From contig OZ245894.1 of NCBI GenBank assembly GCA_965229635.1, forward strand, positions 8,494,001 to 8,558,000: a stretch of DNA of 64,000 nucleotides, in the 5' to 3' direction. Position numbers and translations under genes: made by a program. This DNA is from BQJU01 sp965229635 (GTDB taxonomy: Bacteria > Bacteroidota > Bacteroidia > Chitinophagales > Saprospiraceae). Under the pieces are notes generated by a model, which saw only the letters and a list, made by a program, of their open reading frames with translations, made no database searches and was not told the origin of the DNA. Below, piece by piece: positions 58,304 to 64,000 of this stretch (its first letter is position 1; each line of letters opens with the position of its first letter).

Positions 58304-60148
58304 CTACTCCGTATACAGGATCTCGCTACGCTTGGAAATCCCATTTTCATTAAAGGCCTCCACCTGATAATAGTATCCCTGATCGGTATTGAGTGCCCGT
58401 AGTTCATAAGAATTTTGACTATACATCAGCGCCGACAGGTTGAGGTGGTCCTTATCAATACCCCAGTAAATGACATACCCCGTAGCTTTCGGGTCTACCT
58501 TCCAGGATAAATCAGCATTGCGGCGATCTTCCTGGCGTTTGACCGTAAAATCAGCAGGCGTTTTGGGCGCTTTGCCTTTACCATTGCCAAAGACCCGAAA
58601 TTCGGAAATGGCCAGATTTCTGGTACTACAGTGCACGTGCTCATAGCGAATGTAGCGAGCCTCCACCGGATTGTCCAGCTCAATATAACCATGCGGCATA
58701 TCACGCTGATTATTGGAATAATCGGCAATGACTTGCCAGTTCTTTCCGTCTTTGGAGGCCTTCAGAACAAATTGTTGCCGCAGCGTATCTGGCCTTCCAA
58801 AGATGTCGCTGTTAAAATCCTGGAAGTTGATCTGCACTGCTCTTACATCCATTACCGCCTCCATATCAAGAGAAACATAGATCGAGTCATCATTAGCTTT
58901 TGATACCCAGTAGGAGCGAATCTCCTCATCGTTGATCTTTTCAATATTGTAGTCCGTGATTTGCCCCAGCATAAACCCACTGTCACTTTCATCCACCACG
59001 TTTACTTTTTCTTCTACCAACGGAGAATTAGTTGTCACGGGCTTGTTATAAGATAACAGCATCCATCCCGTAAAGCGATATTTGTGATCATCTACCTCCG
59101 CATCCGGCAAATAGTGCGGGTAATCACCATAGGCCGTATTGACATACATCTGCCCATTGTCATCAAAGCCGGCAGGATACATACCAATGCGGCGTTCAAA
59201 TTTAAAATTCACTGAAATGGCCATGGTGGCGTAGTGCCAGTAATTACCATTATTATCACGTACCGTACTACCGTGGCCCGAGCCTTTCAGAAAACCACCG
59301 GGCTTGTAGGAGATGGGATTATAGGGGGCATAAGTGAATGGTCCCAATGGTGATTTACCGGTATAAACCCCATCGGCATACACATTCCACTGGGTGCCCG
59401 GAGCACCGTATTCCAGATAATAGGTATCGCCATGTTTGACCATCCAAGGGCCTTCTATATATGGTATCAGGTCAGATTCATGGTCCTGCCCAAAGCGCTC
59501 CCAGCCGTGTTTTTCCGGCTCAAGATTAAAAAGGTCTACCTGCTCTCCGATGGGAATGTAGTAGTTAGCAGCATCCAACTCAATGCCGTGAATCGGCCAT
59601 TTATTGGAAGACTCCTCGTATAAATAAACCCTACCATCATCATCTACAAATAAATTGGGGTCCTGTACGCCGTGTGGTACATTGATCACGGCAAAATTGG
59701 TGGTCCAATCCCCCAAATCGGGATTATCGGTTTCAATGACCGCCCCTCTTCCGGAGGGATCACCAAGTACGATAATCTTGCCGTCTTTTACCGCTGCGGC
59801 CGGAGCATTACACCCGTTGAAATACCAACTCTGCGGCCGGATGAATGTCCAGTTGCTCATATCGTCCGAGGTCCAGTAGCCATGTGATCGTGTGACAAAA
59901 AGGTAGTACTTCCCTTTAAAATTGACAATTGCCGGATCGGCGCCGGAACGGTAAGACACATTGTTGCGCGCCCGGTAATGCGACATATACGAATAGTCGA
60001 TATCGATTGGGTTACAGTAGGTTTTGTATTGGCGCTTTTCAGCAATAGCCGTTTTGGGAACGACCTGCCCATTTCCCGAAAGGGGAATACAAAGAAAGAC
60101 AAAGAATAATAAGGCGGGCAATATTGCTTTGGGTGGTTGATTGTGCAT
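58304..60148 (-). CDS. GH43-like glycoside hydrolase with discoidin and FN3 domains
   Basis: From ATG 60148 (MHNQPPKAIL) a 614-residue exported enzyme, signal peptide ending in LSGNGQ. Residues about 45-370 form a five-bladed propeller of the GH43/62 type: SYRSGADPAIVNFKGKYYLF with the catalytic Asp base, HGVQDPNLFVDDDGRVYLYEE, EGPWMVKHGDTYYLEY with the acid Glu, and GHGSTVRDNNGNYW. Then a discoidin (F5/8C)-like domain (about 430-520; SNDDSIYVSLDMEAVMDVRA, YIRYEHVHCS) and a terminal FN3 domain. Likely arabinose- or xylose-releasing or exo-galactosidase activity. It lies 31 bp upstream of the sulfatase. Confidence 0.88.
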   Translation of the reverse strand: MHNQPPKAILPALLFFVFLCIPLSGNGQVVPKTAIAEKRQYKTYCNPIDIDYSYMSHYRARNNVSYRSGADPAIVNFKGKYYLFVTRSHGYWTSDDMSNWTFIRPQSWYFNGCNAPAAAVKDGKIIVLGDPSGRGAVIETDNPDLGDWTTNFAVINVPHGVQDPNLFVDDDGRVYLYEESSNKWPIHGIELDAANYYIPIGEQVDLFNLEPEKHGWERFGQDHESDLIPYIEGPWMVKHGDTYYLEYGAPGTQWNVYADGVYTGKSPLGPFTYAPYNPISYKPGGFLKGSGHGSTVRDNNGNYWHYATMAISVNFKFERRIGMYPAGFDDNGQMYVNTAYGDYPHYLPDAEVDDHKYRFTGWMLLSYNKPVTTNSPLVEEKVNVVDESDSGFMLGQITDYNIEKINDEEIRSYWVSKANDDSIYVSLDMEAVMDVRAVQINFQDFNSDIFGRPDTLRQQFVLKASKDGKNWQVIADYSNNQRDMPHGYIELDNPVEARYIRYEHVHCSTRNLAISEFRVFGNGKGKAPKTPADFTVKRQEDRRNADLSWKVDPKATGYVIYWGIDKDHLNLSALMYSQNSYELRALNTDQGYYYQVEAFNENGISKRSEILYTE

Positions 60149-60380
60149 ATTATAATAGATTTGAATAGGGCAATCAGTCTGATCAAACATACCCAAAATT
60201 CAAGCCAAGCACACCGAGAAGCAGCAAAAGAACTGCCCCCCAGCGTCACTGCTTGAAAATTGGTCGGTAGAAAAGGTCGGCACTATACCTACCTTATTAT
60301 TAGTGAATGTTTGTTCTGTTCAAAAAAGAGGGTAACCCATACCTAAGCACAGGCACCCCATATGAGTGTATGATACTTTT

Positions 60381-63365
60381 CTACTGTTTGTATTCAAACG
60401 ACAGCATTTGCACATCGCGGGAGTTTGGCCCCACAAATACTTCAAACTGTCCCGGCTCTACTACCCACTCCAGATCGCCATTGCAGAACTGTAGCAACGA
60501 TTCGTCAATGGCAAATCGCACGGTCTTTTCCTCGCCGGGCTTTAGCATGATTTTCTCAAATCCTTTCAATTCCTTTAGCGGCCGACTGATACTACCTACT
60601 ACGTCGCGGATGTATAATTGCACCACTTCACTGCCGGCTCTTTTACCGGTGTTTTTCACCGTTACACTTAGGGTAACCTTCCCCCCTGCGTTCATTTCCG
60701 TTCGCGACAAAGTCGGCTTGCCATATTCAAAACTGGTATAGCTCAAACCATACCCAAATGGATACAACGGCTCATTGGGAATATCCAGATAATTGGATTT
60801 AAACTTTGGACTATCTCCTCCATCGTATGGGCGGCCGGTATTCAACATGCTGTGATACACCGGAACTTGCCCTACCGCTACCGGGAAGGAAGTCGTTAGC
60901 TTTCCGGCGGGATTGACATCCCCAAACAGCACATCAGCTACGGCATTGCCTGCTTCCGTGCCGGGGTGCCATACATCCAGAATGGCGTTCATCTGTTCGT
61001 CTTCCCAGGTCAGCGTCATCGGCCGGCCGTTAAACAAGACCAGGACAATGGGTTTGCCCGTCTCTTTCAAAGCTTTCAGCAGGCGGACCTGCGCGGGCTG
61101 TAGCCCAATGTAAGCCATACTCGAAGCCTCGCCGCTCATATCGGCGGCTTCGCCCATTACCGCCACAATTACGTCGGATTCATTGGCAATAGCCACCGCC
61201 TCCTCGATCATTGCTTCCGGCGAACGCTCATCGATTACAATTTCTTCGCCAAAGGCATTCACACGCTTGGCAAAAACCGGATCATCGGAAATGTTCGCCC
61301 CTTTCGCATAGCGAATGCTTCCGCCATTGAGCAGTGCCTCCATGCCTTTTCTCACCGTGATCGATTTGGTGTGGTCGCCCGATACACTCCAGGTGCCCAG
61401 CATGTTGCGCTGGTTGTCGGCCAGTGGGCCGATCAGGGCAATTTTTGCAGATTTGCTCAATGGCAATACATTGCCTTCATTCTTGAGCAGTACGGCCGAT
61501 TTGCCCGCCACTTCCCGGGAAAAGGCACGATTCTTTTCTGACAATATTTCTTTCTCCGCCCGCGATTCATCAAAGTAGCGATAGGGATCATCAAACAAGC
61601 CGAGACGTTCCTTGGCAATCAGTATGCGCTGGCAGGCCAGATCGATCTGCGCTTCGTTGATCATGCCTTCCTTCAAAGATTTCTTCAGGGTGGTCACAAA
61701 TCCTTCTCCCACCATATCCATATCAATCCCCGCCTGTAACGCCAGGGCCGATACCTTCTGCAAATCACCCAATCCGTGCGCGATCATCTCATTGATGGCC
61801 GTATAATCGGTGACGACAAAACCGTCAAAGCCCCACTCATCGCGCAGCACCGTTTGGTACAGATATTTACTGGCGCTGGCCGGTACGTAGTCTACCACAT
61901 TAAAAGAAGTCATTACTGACCCCACGCCGGCATCAACAGCGGCTTTGTAGGGTGGCAAATATTCATTGTGCAGGCGCACCTGGCTCATATCAACGGTGGC
62001 ATAATCGCGGCCTCCTTCGGGCGCACCGTAGGCGGCATAGTGTTTGACACAAGCCAGCATGGTGGTTGGATCAGTCAGGTCTTCCTGCTGGTAACCTCTC
62101 ACCATTGCCGCCGCAATTTTGGAGCCGAGAAAAGGGTCCTCTCCACTGCTTTCCGCAATACGTCCCCAGCGAGGATCACGCGAAATATCAACCATCGGCG
62201 AGAAATTCCACATAATGCCATCAGCAGTAGCTTCACGGGCGGCAGTACGGGCTGTTTCTTTAAGCAATTCGGGGTCCCAGGTGCACGACATACCCAAGGG
62301 AATCGGGAAGATCGTCTGGTGGCCGTGGATCACGTCCATGGCGGTCAGCAGGGGGATGCCCAATCGGCTTTCCTTCACGGCAATTTCCTGAATGCTGCGC
62401 ATCTTGGCTGCACTGCGCGACCCGAAGATTCCACCAACGTTGCCGTCTTTGATCTTTTGCTCCACATCCTGGCTAATCACGGAGCCGGTCACCGCTCCTC
62501 CCTGTGTAACCAGATTGAGCTGGCCGATCTTTTCGTCCAGGGTCATCAATTTCATCAAGGAGTCCACAAAAAGAGAGTAGGACTCTCCGCGGTATTTGGA
62601 AAACATCCAGGACAAATAATCGGGCTCGGCAAAGGTGGGGTCCCAGGAGTTGTGATTGGCATCGGTGTATAAGGTGATTTTTGCTAAACCGCCGTGCCGC
62701 TGAATGTTTTCCACCATGCGAATGGAATGCCCCGGGTCCACCACATCATCTTTCAGTCCGTGGAAAACCCAAATGGGAATATCGAGCATAGCCGAAGCTT
62801 TTTCCCGGGCACCGCCCCCACAAATAGGAGCAGCAGCAGCAATTTTTTCGGGCATACGCCAAAGTAATTCCCAGGTGCCCATTCCCCCCATCGACAGACC
62901 GGTGACGTAGAGTCGATTTTTGTCAATGTAAGGCTTGGCCAATTTCTTATCTACCAGGTCCATGACTGCCGCCAGTGACGGATTGGGTGGCCGATCGCCG
63001 GGGAAGTTGAATTTCAGTTTGCCATTATCCTGTTGGATGCGATCAATATTGGCCCAGTAATCCGTCTTTGGGCATTGCGGGAAAAGGACTATGGCCGGAT
63101 ACTTTTCCAGGGAGTCCAGAAACAGCTTACTGCCGTGTACCAGTTGCGATTCATTATCGCTGCCACTTTCCCCTCTTCCGTGTAGAAACAGGACCAGCGG
63201 GTAGCGTTTATTTTCATCAAAATTATGCGGATACAGAATGCGGTAGTTGAGCGTATTGCCCTCGTGTGTGTGTTGCTTGTATAAATATTTGCCGGTCTCC
63301 ACCTGGCCCCAGGCCAGATTAGTCAAAAGGAGCAGGGCGATTAAATTGACGAAGATGCGGTTCAT
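60381..63365 (-). CDS. Bifunctional alpha/beta-hydrolase (esterase-like) and GH3 glycosidase fusion
   Basis: A 994-residue exported protein (signal peptide ending in LAWGQ). Residues about 25-260 are an alpha/beta-hydrolase of the feruloyl-esterase/PHB-depolymerase type: PLVLFLHGRGESG, GLSMGGMGTW with the nucleophile serine, HGLKDDVVDP and DANHNSWDP with the acid and histidine. From about 265 a full GH3 enzyme follows: LMTLDEKIGQLNL, GIPLLTAMDVIHGH, KHYAAYGA, nucleophile Asp in FVVTDYTA, the GH3 C-terminal domain and an FN3-like tail. The junction is short and clean. The pairing suggests ester removal and exo-hydrolysis by one protein. 10 bp downstream of the glycoamylase gene. Confidence 0.92.
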   Translation of the reverse strand: MNRIFVNLIALLLLTNLAWGQVETGKYLYKQHTHEGNTLNYRILYPHNFDENKRYPLVLFLHGRGESGSDNESQLVHGSKLFLDSLEKYPAIVLFPQCPKTDYWANIDRIQQDNGKLKFNFPGDRPPNPSLAAVMDLVDKKLAKPYIDKNRLYVTGLSMGGMGTWELLWRMPEKIAAAAPICGGGAREKASAMLDIPIWVFHGLKDDVVDPGHSIRMVENIQRHGGLAKITLYTDANHNSWDPTFAEPDYLSWMFSKYRGESYSLFVDSLMKLMTLDEKIGQLNLVTQGGAVTGSVISQDVEQKIKDGNVGGIFGSRSAAKMRSIQEIAVKESRLGIPLLTAMDVIHGHQTIFPIPLGMSCTWDPELLKETARTAAREATADGIMWNFSPMVDISRDPRWGRIAESSGEDPFLGSKIAAAMVRGYQQEDLTDPTTMLACVKHYAAYGAPEGGRDYATVDMSQVRLHNEYLPPYKAAVDAGVGSVMTSFNVVDYVPASASKYLYQTVLRDEWGFDGFVVTDYTAINEMIAHGLGDLQKVSALALQAGIDMDMVGEGFVTTLKKSLKEGMINEAQIDLACQRILIAKERLGLFDDPYRYFDESRAEKEILSEKNRAFSREVAGKSAVLLKNEGNVLPLSKSAKIALIGPLADNQRNMLGTWSVSGDHTKSITVRKGMEALLNGGSIRYAKGANISDDPVFAKRVNAFGEEIVIDERSPEAMIEEAVAIANESDVIVAVMGEAADMSGEASSMAYIGLQPAQVRLLKALKETGKPIVLVLFNGRPMTLTWEDEQMNAILDVWHPGTEAGNAVADVLFGDVNPAGKLTTSFPVAVGQVPVYHSMLNTGRPYDGGDSPKFKSNYLDIPNEPLYPFGYGLSYTSFEYGKPTLSRTEMNAGGKVTLSVTVKNTGKRAGSEVVQLYIRDVVGSISRPLKELKGFEKIMLKPGEEKTVRFAIDESLLQFCNGDLEWVVEPGQFEVFVGPNSRDVQMLSFEYKQ

Positions 63366-63375
63366 TACGTTAATT

Positions 63376-64000
63376 TTATTGTCGTTGTATATCCAGTTTT
63401 TTTAGTCCTTCCTGAATTTCCGGGGCCGACATAAAGAGGTCCCAGATCAATCCTGATCGGTAATTTTCGATCATTACCGGAATGGGCAACTGATCAATGG
63501 CCAGATACCGCGGCAAATGCCAATCAGATTCAACACTAAAGGCATCATAAGGGCCATATTTGCCAAGGTATTTGGAATGATCTTCATATAAATGCCGGAG
63601 AAATGCCATGCTTTCTTTCGGCGTATAGGGAAAGGAGGAAAGTGCGGCCGTAGGGCTGATTACGCCATAGTCATGAGAGGGATTGTGAGCAGTATACCCA
63701 GTGATGGTATAGCTGGCCGTCAGTCCCCAACACTTTTCAGAGTAACAAGCATAGCCCCGGGGGTTTTCGCTACAATAAGCGTGGTGAATTTTGGCATGGT
63801 TGCGATTCAACAGCCAATAATCTGCGTAGGAATCATGTAAACCTCTTGGATCAAGACCCAAAAAGGAATAGTGGGCCCAAAATAGCGGACCAACCGGAAT
63901 GGCGGAATTGACATTATGCTGTAGCTCCACATCATAACCATAGGCACTCTCATTCGAAACGATATCACCGTTTCTCATATATCCTTCATGATAACAAGCC
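63376..64000 (-). CDS. Glycoamylase-like protein (PF10091 / GH144-like), C-terminal part
   Basis: The frame is open to the window edge; the ATG at 63978 is internal, since ACYHEGY is read directly before it. The visible 207 residues match the glycoamylase domain: NVNSAIPVGPLFWAHYSFLGLDPRGLHD, NRNHAKIHHAYCSENP, CWGLTASYTITGY, YGVISPTAALSSFPYTPKESM and PRYLAIDQLPIPVMIENYRSGLIWDLFMSAPEI. This family includes GH144 endo-beta-1,2-glucanases of Chitinophaga. It is the most upstream visible gene of the glycan cluster and precedes the esterase-GH3 gene by 10 bp, so both share an operon. Confidence 0.92.
   Translation of the reverse strand, partial: ACYHEGYMRNGDIVSNESAYGYDVELQHNVNSAIPVGPLFWAHYSFLGLDPRGLHDSYADYWLLNRNHAKIHHAYCSENPRGYACYSEKCWGLTASYTITGYTAHNPSHDYGVISPTAALSSFPYTPKESMAFLRHLYEDHSKYLGKYGPYDAFSVESDWHLPRYLAIDQLPIPVMIENYRSGLIWDLFMSAPEIQEGLKKLDIQRQ

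Overview
The window comes from a bacterium of the phylum Bacteroidota, most likely a Saprospirales or Lewinella-like lineage. The support is a gliding/T9SS type B sorting domain on a secreted protein, TAnnTTTG-type promoter boxes (best case TTG-N19-TATCTTTG at 14520-14550), a SecA carrying the large insertions typical of the phylum, many small lipoproteins, and phylum-typical families (DUF6090, GIN-domain, DUF6807 and glycoamylase-like proteins). The placement below phylum is inference. I recognise no rRNA, tRNA or CRISPR array.

Layout. 1-1244: tail of a CO/xanthine dehydrogenase FAD subunit and a CoxD/MoxR ATPase; their usual partner CoxE lies 48 kb away (49308-50459). 1250-12260: envelope and secretion genes (T9SS-sorted FN3 protein, lipoprotein, secA, tricorn-type protease, DUF6090 protein). 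12324-21595: GhrA-like dehydrogenase, J-domain protein, a very large exported protein with its own clear promoter, a VapBC pair, and an ECF sigma factor with a membrane partner. 21607-26511: mobile-element zone holding a complete ISAzo13-type IS whose transposase needs a -1 frameshift, three REP-like hairpin blocks with a RAYT-type transposase, and an IS110 element followed by a strongly structured non-coding end that may encode a bridge RNA. 26512-38376: a methyltransferase, lipoproteins, a DM13 lipoprotein plus outer-membrane barrel pair, DUF6807, YgiD, an HxlR/QorB-like divergon, a cytosine methylase/HNH restriction-modification pair and an aminopeptidase P.

38441-49307: rpoN, an MpaB-like oxygenase, an AraC-type membrane regulator facing a GIN-domain lipoprotein across three copies of a 13-mer, an M23 peptidase, and a three-gene operon (J-domain/LRR protein, SAM-methyltransferase-like protein, P-loop kinase). 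This part and 13290-13830 contain several families of dispersed repeats: a 270-bp repeat placed upstream of two unrelated genes, a 30-bp element that supplies the first codons of an ORF, and TTTAG/GAATTC-rich degenerate arrays.

49308-56640: CoxE, thioredoxin-like lipoprotein, membrane-anchored LuxR regulator, MoaA, an FdhF/YdeP molybdopterin oxidoreductase and a second VapBC pair. Molybdenum enzymology recurs (CO dehydrogenase genes, MoaA, YdeP). 56761-64000: a minus-strand glycan-degradation cluster with a glycoamylase/GH144-like protein (cut by the window edge), an esterase-GH3 fusion, a GH43-like enzyme with discoidin and FN3 domains, and a sulfatase.
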